Of a stretch of DNA of 64,000 nt, positions 26,401 through 35,660 are shown in pieces. A program made the position numbers and the translations under genes. The stretch is from Hymenolepis diminuta (Eukaryota > Platyhelminthes > Cestoda > Cyclophyllidea > Hymenolepididae). A model generated the notes under the pieces. It was not told the DNA's origin. It made no database searches and saw only the letters and a program-made list of their open reading frames with translations. The DNA is taken from NCBI GenBank assembly GCA_900708905.1, contig CAADRB010000066.1, positions 199,550 through 263,549 of the forward strand. Reading direction: 5' to 3'. The number at the start of each line of letters is the position of its first letter. The stretch's first letter is position 1.

Positions 26401-29400
26401 AATTAACCGGGAATTAACTCAATTTTCTTGTTTATGTGAGTGCAAAAGCCTAAAATTTTGGTCAATGCAAGGGTAGTTATTATCTTGCTAGCAATTCATT
26501 AGATTACTGGATATGAATGATAATTCATACATTCCGCCTCTAAGGCTTAAACAACATTCTAATACGCATTAAATTTTAAGCTTGATAAATATTAAACATG
26601 CTTACTTGAAACATTAGGGGGGCATAAATTACTCTCAAAAATATATGGAAAAATTTATTAGAACACGGAAGAGTAGTTAGGAGATTAAGGTGGACAAACT
26701 GGTCATTTCAACAATCACTGAAGAATGGTAGGTACACTTATGGCAATGTTATCGGATTTCTAACAAGTCTAATTTTGCATGTCTTCTGGTTTACTTAATA
26801 ATATTTAACAAAATAGCTGACAGGATTTTAAAATTTCTCTAGAATATGTCACCCATATTTTAAACAAGATCAATTTCTGTGTATAACTTCCTTGGTATTC
26901 AGACTAATTCGAACTGAATGTGGTTAAGACAAGGTAATGGCAAACAAACCTTTGCCTTTAAAACCAAAATCCACTACAATTTTCACCCACTTGCCTTAAA
27001 AGCTAATCCCCATCCAAAGGCTTTTAAAATCTCCAGAAATGACACTTTTGAGAACAAATAGTCTCTAACGCAAAATGAAACTATTTATGAATCCTGGTTT
27101 CAAGACTAAAATCTTCAGTGTTACTGTTTCCTTCAATCGATAAATATTTTACTGTAAACTATGTACCCCATTTTCAAATCGTGCTTTAGATATGAATTTT
27201 TTCCTTAAATGGATCACCGAATAAGACCAGTCCATCATATCATTTGACCCCTTTATAATAAAAGACTTTCCATCCTTTTAACTACAGAGGAAAAGAGATA
27301 ACAGGTGTAAGAAATGTATTTCCCTTTGCTTTTTGCTTTTTTTCAAAGGACTAAAATGGACTCTGATCCTAAAGCTACGCAGTGTAGTATCTACAACTAT
27401 TTCGCAGTCCAAAATAGAAAATTTCTGCGTATGAAATATTTTTCTTCATAAATGTATGTTAATAGATATTCATAACGAAACATAATGACGGTGTGAATAG
27501 TAATTTCTCAATAATGTTTAATGCCAAAGATTGAGGTGCATTGAGATAAACACAAGTCATTAGTGCGTACTCTTAGTCTTCTTCGTAAAATTCTAATTAC
27601 ATCTGAAGAGAGGCATTTAAGGAAATAAACAATGTTTACCAACCTCTATCACCTTCTCAGAAATAGGACTTTAAGAACACACTCAGAAGCTTGCTAAAGT
27701 ACATTGCCCTTTCCTTTTATTTCACTGTTACTTAATTAAGAAGCTGCACAAGATGGAAAACCTTCCTATTATCCTAAAGAAGTATAAGGAAAAGCGACAA
27801 AGTCTATTTTCATCGTGTCTTTGGAATACGATTGGATTCCCTAAATTGGTTAGTGCATTTTTAAAGATACTGAAGCTAACTCTTATAAATGATAAGAAAT
27901 TTCATGAAATATTGAAAGTTAAATTCCCTTGTTATTCTACCGTATGTATGTAGAATGCATATGCTGTATGTCTGGTTTTCACTTAATAGAAATAGTTCTT
28001 TTTATAAGGTTCGTAAAAATATTACATGGCATAAACCAAGTAAAAGGAACATGGCTGGCTCTCTCTAACTGATAAAGTCATACTTTAGGAAGAAAAGTAT
28101 GATCTAGAGTTATAGATGAAGTAAATCCAAGACTTTCCTAAAGTTTTTCTGTTGAAATCTAGTTGAGGCACTATTTTCGGATACTAATATTAAAATCAAG
28201 AACCAAACGATTTTGGACGCACATCTCAAATTCAATTTAATTTCTTGATATACCTTTTAATAATTGTAAGATTTGCATTAAGATCTCTAATTAGGTATGC
28301 TTTCCTAAGTGTGTTGTACAGTAATCCAAAATGCTTGCGAGAAAGTGAAAACTCAGCGACGACAGATTTTAGACACTGCTTATCAGAATGGTAACCATAT
28401 ACCCTGAGTTTTATTTCAATAGTGACATATTGTCTGAATAGGTTTAGAGAAAAGTCATTTTCCGACAACGTGGTTTGCCTGTGAAAGCGCTAGAAGATGT
28501 CAAAAGTGGAGTTAGGTGTTTTCATTACCTATGAATGTCGTGGATACTTCATCTCGGTAAGAATGAAGCGCACTAATTTTAATAAAAAATGAACGTTATT
28601 TTAGGAAAGTAAAGAAAAAACAATAGATTCTGCTATTTATTGGAAAATTGGACATATAAAACGTCAACTTGGCTTAAGAATCAATCAACTACATTTTATA
28701 GATATCTGTATTATAAAAATACAAAATTATCAGATTTAACTATTATCCCTTCAAATTAATACATTAATGACGGTGGGTCTCTTTCTATAACCCGCCTGTT
28801 TGAAAAAAATCATCAACTTACTGTCTTTGATAAAAAAATGGTTAAATAAAAATAATAAAATTTGAGATCAAAGACCCATTATTTGAAAACAAATATTGCT
28901 TATATTTGTAATCTTTAATTCTACCCAATTGATATATCTTGTGAAACAAAACGGAAGTTTAATCATTAGGATTTTCTCTTGCAATATTCTAGAACTTTTA
29001 CTTATGTTTTTTAGGTAAGTACCATTTTGTTATCAATGACCTTCCCAATGGCATCAATCAATAAAAAGGATAAATAAAGCACACCTTTGCCATTGTTAAT
29101 GCCGATTAATTTATCAATATATTACCACTTATTATTGATTTTTTTATGTTATGAATGACTTTCGACTTTTATTTAACTATTACAAGTCAAAAATTGGAAA
29201 AGCTAAGTAATGTTTAATTCCACTCATTGAACTCATTGTACGCTACAGAGGAAATTATACTAAATATTACGCTAAAAAATATTCAAATCCAAAGTAAATA
29301 AAACTTTTTAGCAGATATGCCTATCTAGTTCGAGTGAATTTAGTAGAATTCCGTTCATTATATTAGAAGGTAAGGTATCAGTGATCAATTTGTTTCACTC

Positions 29401-32400
29401 TAACACACAGCTATAGTGATTAAAAAACAGATAAATCAAGGCTAATATCCAATATCTACATTAGGACTTTCAGAAGAATACAGAATTTCATGGGATTGCT
29501 ACGACAGCAGCATATGTCTTGACTTCCCATTTGTTCACGTTCTGAGCCATGCTAGACTGCGTGTAGACAAGTGCTAACTAGGTTGCTGGACTACTTATAA
29601 CAGGCTTGAGTAATATAATGAATGAGAATGAATGCAGTTTGAAAGAGCATTAAATCGGGACTGAAGACATTTCAAATATTGATGATATCAACATTGAGAA
29701 TGATTTTTTTTCGTTAGCGTTCAATTCACCCAAAATGAGATTGCGGGATAGAAACAAACTTCACTACTTTAGAGATGTAATCTTCGTTGACGAGTTTATT
29801 CAAAGTGGATCTAACAGAGAGTCTAAATAGAGAGAGGAAATATGGACTTACTACGGGCTCAAATTTATAGGGAGGATAATAAAGCCGTAAGATGAATGAA
29901 AGTGACTATAGATGTTTACAGCCTAAAGTCAAATTCTGGGGTTCACTTAATTTCCTAGACCAGTAATAGAAAGTACCTTGCAATGTTAATATTCTGAAGC
30001 TTTCCATTGACATTGCTAATGCAAAAAACTCACTGTCGTTCTATCTAATAGATCCTTACAAAACTTTCCAAGTCCTTGACTTAGATAAACAGAAAATATC
30101 ATGGAGCCACTCTTATGAGAAAGTTGCATTCTACCAACTCTCTTTTTGACCAGAATCACCCGGTGCGGGTGGCCACTCACATACCCAAAATTTATCGAAG
30201 ATCAACAATACCGTGGCTTCTGACCTAGTAAACGTGCTAGTTGACCACCACACCACCGGCACACAAATTTCCAATAAGTGACAACTGGTGGAATAGAAGC
30301 ATATGTTGAACTCGAGAAGAGAATCATTAGCTTACATTGATAAAAAATTTACTAATTTCGAAACTAGGAAACGTTTTGGATGAAGAAGTGGCGTACGTAT
30401 TTTAAGACGTCATCTCTGTTCCAAAATGACCTTTGAAAAACAAGTGTCTTTAATCTTCTTTAAAATTTTATGAATTTTTGCGTATCAAGCTTCCCATTGT
30501 TCTACATATGACTCATCCATATTCCACCCACACTTCAGCCCAATAGTTATGCGGCAGTTACTTCTTTACGCTCTTCTTCCGACTTCTGCATCCCTTCTAT
30601 TATGTTTGTGATGAATATCGTAACGAGGCACGATTTTCGGATTCGCCATCCTGCCACCAACTGGCTATAGCTATTTCTATGTGCTATCTATTCCATATGC
30701 TGGGGTAATTTACAATAAAGACAATTACTTCAAATTCAAATCGAAACTCATAAAATAATTGGCACGCAAGCAGAAAACTCGCATACAAACACAATGATTA
30801 GCAGATCAGGCACCCATATAGAGCTAGAGCAAGATAGGATTGTGATTGTATGAGAAGGTTTGTGTGTATAGTGCGTAAATTTATTTGCAAATAGACCCAT
30901 AGTCCTGTACTTGGTCAATAAAGGCTACACTCTGTTGCTACCACCACTACTACAAAAAGGCCATCTTGGTACATATACTGTCCCCCTCCTCCTCCCCTCC
31001 CATAAACGCACACTTACCTAATATGTACATATACTCAAATCACATGGAAATTTCTATTAATAATTAGCTAAAAGATTAGCAAGAGCAGTGAGAAGTCTCA
31101 AAGCAGATACATGTTACATAGATGAGATCATATTTCTGAAAGAGAGAACAATTTCACATATTTATCCAATTTATCATTTTTTGCCTAAAATGTAACTAAT
31201 ATAAATAAATTATTTGAATTTAGGACAGAATTTATTAATGGGACAGTGGTTGGATTGCCTTAAGGCCTAACTTTGAGGTTAAATAATTACCTGAAAGATT
31301 CAAGAAAATAGATATTGCAAGCAGGTGTTGTAAACTGCTGAATATCACGTAAGGTAATTTTGCCTTTTCAACCATTGAAAGGAAAAATAAAGTTGAGTGA
31401 CAAGACCGACCGTTCTTGATTGAAAAATCTGTCAATAAACACTGAACATGATATACAAGCATTTGCTGCACTCATGGGGACGCATTATGAAATTTGAATT
31501 TTAGAGCGTGAGCTACCCATTTGGCAAATATTGAACACCCCAAAATCAGTTGCTTCTCGAAATTAAATACTGTAACTCTTTTGTAATGGCGTGGCTAATT
31601 GTAATATATGAGTTTAACATTTTAATTAAGTTTGACTCTCTACTCTCTGCTATTACAGTAACTCCATCCTTTTCTTGAAGACATATTTCATTTTTCACCG
31701 TGCTTCAATTCTTGTCTATTATAGTATTGAAGGAACTAAAAGCCATCGGAGATTGTTGCGTCTTATTTCTTATATATCGCCTATGGTGTAGAGTTTTGCA
31801 CTTTTTTCCTGTAAAATTCAAATAGGCTGGCGGCGTAGCATTTTACTCTACTAGCAGGACTTAATCACTCGGATAGTACTGAATTATTTAAACGATAAAA
31901 TCATTTGAAAATCAAATTAAATGCCTAGATGACAAAAGAACTGGAAACAAACTGAGGAATCTGATTTCGAAGTGCATCCAATACCTACTCTGTAGAATTC
32001 TGCGATGTTGTATTGACTAGATAAACTTTGCTCAAAGTGGTGTAAGACTTGCCGCCTTAGGTGAAAATAATTGTGCTTAAAGATAAGTGTTAAACAGAGT
32101 TTCACTTAAATAAAGATATAATAAAAGAAATTCAGCATTTTCGAACTAAATGATGATAGGCACCGGATTGCCGAATTAATGCATCCATTTACGTATGTCG
32201 TATTAAGGGAAAGTCGCTCATTTTACGTGAAAAAAGCAGATTAGAGATTGAGGTAGAAATGAGTATGGGGTGACCTCCTCTCATACACGTGCCATTTCAC
32301 ATCTAAATAAGATGTGATTGGTTAGAGTAAAATCTCACATCTACAACTTCACACTCAGTTGTGCTGAAACTGTGTGCGCACACACAATTGATTGAAATAA

Positions 32401-33796
32401 ACAATCTTTAGGGTTTTAGTGGATATAAAAGAACACAAAGGGTGTTTGAAAGAGAGAGAAAGATTAGGGATATGCTAATGCAACTATTCTGTGACCATTT
32501 GTCACCTAAGTCGTGCGATAATGTCTATTTGCATAAAAGAAAACATAGATATGCTGATCACGTCTAATTGAAAATGTTTCAAGGTTTTAAACAAATAATT
32601 TCACAAATATGGAGACGTGGTTGTTATTAGAAGAGGAGTAGTGGGAATTATCTTTGTTAACTACAAAAATCTGTGGCGAAATTAAAAGGGTAACAAGCGA
32701 TACTAAATAAGAATAGTTTAGTCCGTCTTATTTTAAATAAAGGATCGCAAATTTTGGCATGTGAAAACTTGTATTTTTCAACAAATAGACGAATAAATTT
32801 ATAGAACGCATAATAATCAGTTACGATGGTAATCGATTTTCGTATAATCATCTGACGCACAGAAGACACACAATTTAAAATAATCTGCTAATGGTTTCAT
32901 CCATCTCAAATATCTCATGCCAGAAATATATTAAATAACAGAATATATTTCTAATATGTTCACAATCAACCCCCTAGGTAAAAAAAAGTTTATTTGAATT
33001 TGATCTAAGAAAATCTTCGGCTATTTAATGGTAAAAATCTCCCAACTATAACAGATCCTCTTTTCTAATTAGTCAAATACTAAATTTTACTTTTAATGAA
33101 AATTAACGAACATTAGAATTTTTGGAATATTTGTTAAACGCTAAAGCGGAGGTACTGAGCAATCGGAATACTTATATGTTCAAGGCAATCGAAGTGTCAA
33201 GAGGCACTTAGGATTATCTATAAACATTCTCGGAATGTTAGAATCAGTCATTCAATAAGTTCACTTTATTTATTTAACTCCGGGAAAATTTTCTGTTGCT
33301 TACCATGGGAAAAATCTAAACTTTCGGAACCATTAAAAATTACAGACTCAGGACACAACAGTGTGAATCGGCTGGGGAAAAGCACATGAAAAAGAAAAAA
33401 ACGGCAGTACAAATTGTAAAATATAATAATGACATGTACGAATTTATTAAATTAAAAATGCTGTTAAATTATGATTGCGAGATATATAAATAATGTAATA
33501 AAATGAGCAAAATGTTGAATTCTGATATAAATTCATGTATACTTATTGCCATGAACAAAATTAACATTACATATTAAACTAAATAAATAACTGAACCATT
33601 TACAAATTAATTGTAAAGGAAATGCTCACCTATTGGATTCAGTAACACCACTTGGAAGATTATGTCTTCCAGGTTTTGCAGCAGAATTCCGTTTAAAGAC
33701 TTCTGAATCATCTTCAGTACCACATCCACAGCAAAGAAAGTATGAAAATCCCTTTTTCCTGGGCCGTTTCTTCCCACATGCAATGTGTATACCCAT
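5241..33796 (-). CDS. Ephexin: Ephexin-family Rho guanine nucleotide exchange factor (DH-PH-SH3), 15 coding exons
   Basis: The product should load GTP on Rho-family GTPases at the membrane through its DH domain, with PH and SH3 domains for targeting and autoinhibition. I joined 15 exons, and all phases agree (2508 nt, 835 residues, or 834 with the alternative last acceptor). Approximate layout: residues 1-25 basic/Cys-rich; 57-110 proline-containing linker; 274-298 the pre-DH motif starting WTDMPEV; 299-500 DH, including ITSEASYYKSL and LPMQRVMRLRLL; 510-710 PH, ending ERWVDAL; 727-785 SH3, including SYGAQERDELDV; basic tail ending DTAI. The WDCPQV linker between PH and SH3 and the DH-PH-SH3 order are typical of ephexins (NGEF, ARHGEF5/15/16/19/26). 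The Asp/Thr tail recalls the PDZ ligands of ARHGEF16 and ARHGEF26. The orthologous member cannot be fixed from sequence reading alone. The span given includes introns. Confidence 0.93.
5704..6020 (+). repeat. Possible solo-LTR-like unit (intron 14)
   Basis: A less AT-rich block with a TATA box (GTGTATATAAG at 5911-5921) and AATAAA at 5998-6003, about 80 nt apart. That is the TATA-to-poly(A) spacing of an LTR R region. It begins near TGTTATCATGCCC. No partner LTR or target duplication was seen. Confidence 0.25.
8643..8747 (-). CDS. Ephexin: Exon 14 (SH3 domain, first half)
   Basis: 105 nt, encoding CPQVIAIVSYGAQERDELDV and KEGDLMNVIVELPDG. This is the RT loop and first strands of an SH3 domain (ALYDY-like AIVSY, then the acidic ERDEL). 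Acceptor CCCGTTTCAG, donor CCAGACG|GTAAGA. Confidence 0.94.
9448..9548. repeat. Possible small inverted-repeat element (intron 13)
   Basis: AATCAGCCCCTTGCTTACC at the left faces GGTAAAGGGCTGAAGTT at the right: imperfect inverted ends around about 60 bp. It could be a miniature inverted-repeat element or chance. No clear target duplication. Confidence 0.25.
9905..10125 (+). repeat. Interspersed repeat R2, copy 2 (intron 13)
   Basis: Diverged copy of the family at 3900-4115, with GATTCTACCGTCACTCT, GCGGTTGACG and GCATGTTGGCAATGCGCC in the same order. Lies in intron 13. Confidence 0.6.
10193..10272 (-). CDS. Ephexin: Exon 13 (PH C-terminal helix)
   Basis: 80 nt. It encodes SQRERWVDALQPGYYSVPP, the C-terminal PH helix with its invariant tryptophan, then ends YDTW plus one base. 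Joined to exon 14 it gives WDCPQV, the conserved ephexin PH-SH3 junction. Donor TGGG|GTATTC. Confidence 0.93.
11141..11539 (-). CDS. Ephexin: Exon 12 (PH domain middle with long Arg/Ser/Pro insertion)
   Basis: 399 nt, residues about 566-699. It starts GEKYLVEDISPVEDLSV and ends FILTFQSTTFQIVDYHFL. Between these strands lies a segment of roughly 70 residues (about 603-674) that is basic and Pro/Ser-rich, including RERSRSRGG and SQPPTPEGGPG. That is much longer than the usual PH loop. Acceptor ACTTTTTTCAG, donor ACACT|GTAAGT. Confidence 0.93.
13496..13671 (-). CDS. Ephexin: Exon 11 (PH domain, first strands)
   Basis: 176 nt, encoding GSRELIKEGNLRLLE and later QITLFLFSDILLIAKRKG. This is the standard first half of a PH domain (SRWLVKRGEL...LFLFNDLLL type). 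Acceptor TTTGTTTTAG, donor AAAGG|GTATGT. Confidence 0.94.
13755..13850 (-). CDS. Ephexin: Exon 10 (DH C-terminal helix and DH-PH linker)
   Basis: 96 nt, exactly 32 codons: LISECNMQKGHMEQKERL, then TLSSQLEFKSNIR. It corresponds to the ECNEG...MER...LYTL...QLEF helix linking DH to PH in ephexins. Acceptor CCGCTTTCAG, donor ATCAGA|GTAAAT. It is separated from exon 11 by an 83-bp intron. Confidence 0.88.
15435..15636 (-). CDS. Ephexin: Exon 9 (DH domain conserved region 3; ends at a GC donor)
   Basis: 202 nt. It carries NRPAFKEAVQQIQ and the DH hallmark FLVLPMQRVMRLRLLVAA. Many DH domains have proline where this one has the second arginine of RLRLL. The exon must end in phase 0, and the only site that does so and joins well to exon 10 is GAAAAA|GCAAGT, a consensus GC donor. 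That yields ASLEK followed by LISECN, matching the family's LEELSK-LVRQCN-type helix. Confidence 0.88.
16012..16164 (-). CDS. Ephexin: Exon 8 (DH domain, middle)
   Basis: 153 nt. It continues the DH helices: LLHSLETCF, then ICDILYEHSE and FYVTYVKNQMYQTRTLSKL. Acceptor CCTTGTTTTAG, donor CTCTT|GTAAGT. An AG 17 nt further inside the exon is a weaker alternative acceptor, but it breaks the phase with exon 7. Confidence 0.94.
16242..16417 (-). CDS. Ephexin: Exon 7 (DH domain, first part)
   Basis: 176 nt. It encodes ARFEIITSEASYYKSLTVLI and, at the end, FDKHQLFSNILNIHVTSE. This is conserved region 1 of the DH domain, where E-I-ITSEASY is the classical ephexin start and the conserved glutamate contacts the GTPase. 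Acceptor CTCTTAG, donor GAGAA|GTAAGT. It is separated from exon 8 by a 77-bp intron. Confidence 0.95.
17292..18698 (-). mobile_element. Dead Tc1/mariner element, copy A (intron 6)
   Basis: Reverse-complement copy of element B, with position x matching 42236-x and no indel from about 17318 to about 18707. Its transposase remnant runs on the minus strand. The right terminus (ending CCCTG at 18698) matches element B's terminus. The left terminus (about 17292-17317) has diverged: it no longer starts CAGGGT and shows several mismatches. The reading frame carries the same stops and frameshifts as B, so it cannot encode active transposase. It lies about 124 nt beyond the exon 6 donor. Confidence 0.88.
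17318..18707. repeat. Left arm of a 1.39-kb inverted repeat
   Basis: Every stretch I compared by eye along this arm is the exact reverse complement of 23529-24918. The match runs about 9 bp past the mariner terminus at the inner side and stops at a diverged terminus on the outer side. The two arms enclose 18708-23528, which contains exons 3-6 complete. Confidence 0.9.
18823..19175 (-). CDS. Ephexin: Exon 6 (linker and pre-DH motif; last exon of the block flanked by inverted mariners)
   Basis: 353 nt, residues about 181-298. It begins ESIRSLRKKKGEQRPLKEP, passes a serine/acidic run (SSTSTSSSDDENAG) and ends with the ephexin pre-DH signature WTDMPEVIRRNLAEGLT...SLQE. Acceptor TTTTTTAAAG, donor AAGAG|GTAATG. 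Mariner element A begins about 124 nt downstream of this donor. Confidence 0.93.
20566..20692 (-). CDS. Ephexin: Exon 5 (linker)
   Basis: 127 nt, acceptor TTATTAAAAG, donor CGGG|GTAAG. It encodes a Tyr-rich charged segment including DAEKKYETRGSFATIF and LYQIYDEYSK. The tyrosines are possible kinase sites by analogy with the regulatory tyrosine upstream of the DH domain in ephexins, but no specific site can be assigned. The single trailing G pairs with exon 6 to make a glutamate codon. Confidence 0.87.
21455..21550 (+). repeat. Interspersed repeat R1, copy 2 (intron 4)
   Basis: About 80 percent identical by eye to 95-190, in the same orientation. It lies inside intron 4 of the RhoGEF gene. 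Confidence 0.75.
22756..22870 (-). CDS. Ephexin: Exon 4 (linker)
   Basis: 115 nt with acceptor TTTTTATTAAG and donor GGCG|GTGAGT. It encodes GAQNGLVTAKNFFAKSLEG followed by an acidic/basic stretch. No known domain; it forms part of the linker before the DH domain, the region that is autoinhibitory in vertebrate ephexins (family knowledge). Phases agree on both sides. Confidence 0.86.
23412..23511 (-). CDS. Ephexin: Exon 3 (linker; first exon of the block flanked by inverted mariners)
   Basis: 100 nt, encoding a basic, tyrosine-containing linker (DGPRASVDDRRKRYEQL, then a proline-rich end). The acceptor is TTTTTTCTTTCAG. The donor CTGG|GTAATT leaves two bases that pair with exon 4. The end of mariner element B lies only about 26 nt upstream of the 3' splice site, so the intron's branch region is at or next to the transposon terminus. 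Confidence 0.87.
23529..24918. repeat. Right arm of a 1.39-kb inverted repeat
   Basis: Partner of 17318-18707. It ends 17 nt short of the exon 3 boundary at 23511. Confidence 0.9.
23538..23564 (+). repeat. Left terminal inverted repeat of mariner copy B
   Basis: Starts CAGGGTGCGTAAGGTATC. It pairs with 24920-24946 on the opposite strand with only a few mismatches over about 27 bp. The CAGGG start is typical of mariner termini. Confidence 0.8.
24920..24946 (-). repeat. Right terminal inverted repeat of mariner copy B
   Basis: Reads CAGGGTAGGTAAGGCATC from its outer end, followed outside by TA at 24947-24948. Partner of the left repeat. Confidence 0.8.
26191..26222 (-). CDS. Ephexin: Exon 2 (32-nt microexon)
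   Basis: A 32-nt exon between TTTTCTAG and GTAAGTAGC. It encodes ISNRPPPPSY plus split codons at both ends, and both splits agree with exons 1 and 3. The proline run is a possible SH3 ligand, perhaps for the protein's own C-terminal SH3 (inference). It is isolated between a 7.4-kb and a 2.7-kb intron, so it was found by phase and splice-site matching rather than by length. Confidence 0.78.
26223..33629 (-). other. Intron 1 (7.4 kb)
   Basis: Longest intron of the gene, between exon 1 and the 32-nt exon 2. It contains R2 copy 3. A perfect TCACATCT/AGATGTGA hairpin lies near 32300 and a 16-bp alternating purine-pyrimidine tract at 32371-32386. No other coding sequence recognised. Confidence 0.7.
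30055..30300 (+). repeat. Interspersed repeat R2, copy 3 (intron 1)
   Basis: Carries GACTTAGATAAACAGAAAAT, GCATTCTACCAACTCTC, TTGACCAGAATC and GGTGGCCACTCAC in R2 order. Lies in intron 1. Confidence 0.6.
33630..33796 (-). CDS. Ephexin: Exon 1 (start codon, putative lipid-anchored N-terminus)
   Basis: 167 nt, residues 1-55 plus two bases. The reading frame starts MGIHIACGKKRPRKKG and continues to a CCGCG cluster near residue 22. Gly2 with a small residue at position 6, followed by a basic run and paired cysteines, fits N-myristoylation plus palmitoylation (inference). An in-frame TGA lies nine codons upstream (33821-33823), so this ATG is the likely start. The donor is AATAG|GTGAGC, and its two leftover bases pair with exon 2 to make a serine codon. 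Confidence 0.85.
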
Positions 33797-33823
33797 CGTT
33801 AAAGATAAAGTCCTTAGGTTTCA
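33797..33823 (-). other. Ephexin: Short 5' leader after a candidate 3' splice site
   Basis: Just upstream of the ATG, minus-strand TCATCTTCCTCAG is a good 3' splice acceptor, with the exon beginning at 33823. Either an upstream non-coding exon or spliced-leader trans-splicing could supply the mRNA 5' end. The leader would be only 27 nt and opens with the in-frame TGA. No promoter could be assigned. Confidence 0.4.
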
Positions 33824-34879
33824 CTGAGGAAGATGAACTACGTCTCAACTAATTTTCAAATTCATAAATATATCATTAAATTCGATCAGAATACGCATAA
33901 TTGAGGCAAAATAAAGGCATTTATGAGGAAAAAATCAAAATGTGCTATCATAATCACAAAATTTTTACGCTAAAACAATATTAAAATAGAAAGTCAAAAA
34001 ATACGACCTTTAAAATAAAATCCTGAAATTAATTTAATTCAACAACATTCAGAAACTACAACCTGAACAAAAAATCACTTTCGTACTCTATTTAATGCTG
34101 ACCTAGAAAACGAAACATTAAAACAAAATCATGCATATCTGAATTGTTGCGTCACACTTAAATTTTAATATTTAATATAAAATTATTCGCAAAACAAATA
34201 CAACAAATTCACATCATCTAGTATTTTATCTTGAATTAATGAAATTATTTGATTATTCATTTTCTTGCTAATTCATATGAGTATTTTCTTTTGATTTTTC
34301 TCCGAATATTTTGGGAAAATTATATAAACGATCCCTTAAATTTCAGTGAATCGTGCTATTTATGTAAATTTTGGAAATGGTCTCTTAAAATTATTGTATT
34401 TTTAAGATTTTTCATTTTTAGCGATGAGCTGGGAATATCAATGATGACACTGACAGTTTGAGAGTTTTTATAATTTTAGAATTAAATACCATAAATAGGT
34501 TATAATAATAAATAATAATTGCATTCCAACCTTCTTATCTGCTTTAATGAATTTATTTGAATTATATATAATCGAAATACTTAATACAAAATATTTTAAT
34601 TCTTGTATTAATTATACACCTTACAGAGTTAATATGAGCCTAACCCAACCACAGTCCAACAAATATTTTAAATAATTTCTTCCTCTAAACCACTATTTGG
34701 ATGCGAAAAATTTGCAGTAATACACTTAAACTTCATAATTATCGTTGTTATGCATCGCCACCGCCTATTACACTCCGTTTTATAATGACCATAGTTATGA
34801 TGACACTTTAACGAACTCGAACTTCTTAGATAATTTTCATTAGATTAAAAAGCACTGAAATTTTCTTTTGGTTTCTGTT

Positions 34880-35660
34880 ATAACGGGAGAAGATCTATCG
34901 GGCCACACCGATAGTCAAGTCACTCATGTCGCCAGATCAATTCGGAGGTGGCAGACAAACCACCCCCAATTTATTTATAAGTAAATTAGGTTTGTTTACA
35001 AAACATTTCTTCGTTGGACATCAGTCATGTCTCGTTGTCAGTACCTTAGTGTGATGATAGACGCCCGTTTAGGTATCTATGTGCAAACACAAAAACACAG
35101 AGGGACCGTCTGTGGACACTGTAGTGACGACCTCATCGCCAGTCATTCATTTCTAATCGCTAGGTGATGATGGACATCTGCTGACTATAGTGGTTTCATT
35201 CTCAGTAAATGCGTTATGAGGGGAAGTAAAGCGAACAAATGATTCTGTCGAGTGTTGAAATCTGTATGTTAAAATAAGACTAAATGTAAGACTAAATTAT
35301 ATTGTGTATTGTATTGTTGAATGTATGTGCCATATGTTGCCTACTGCTAGTCTAATACATGTTGTTTGTATCAGAATTATTGTTTAAATGAGCTGTGCGT
35401 TATTATGTAACATAACTTGCGTATATCGTCGATTTCATGTCATTTCAAGGTCAAACTCTCGCTCATGGCGCAAAGATATAAGTCAGGTTTCGTAGCGATG
35501 ACCAAGCCTATGAAATAACTCCCCTACTGTTGTTGCACAACTGATATGAAGTCTCAGAAGTAATTGCCCAAAACAAACCAAGCTAGAAAACTCAGTAATA
35601 AAGCAAATTAACACAGAAGCCAATCATCAACAGCAGAACACATGGCCCATTATAGTTAAC
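34880..35660. other. GC-richer island of unknown origin
   Basis: Base composition differs from the flanks, and all frames are closed by frequent stops. It begins near a perfect 7-bp hairpin (CTATCGG at 34895-34901 with CCGATAG at 34908-34914). Probably an old insertion; the family is not recognised. Confidence 0.3.

Noticed and set aside
33633..33827. Plus-strand open frame over exon 1
   Set aside because: Antisense shadow. The minus strand has a phase-consistent start exon with a good donor.
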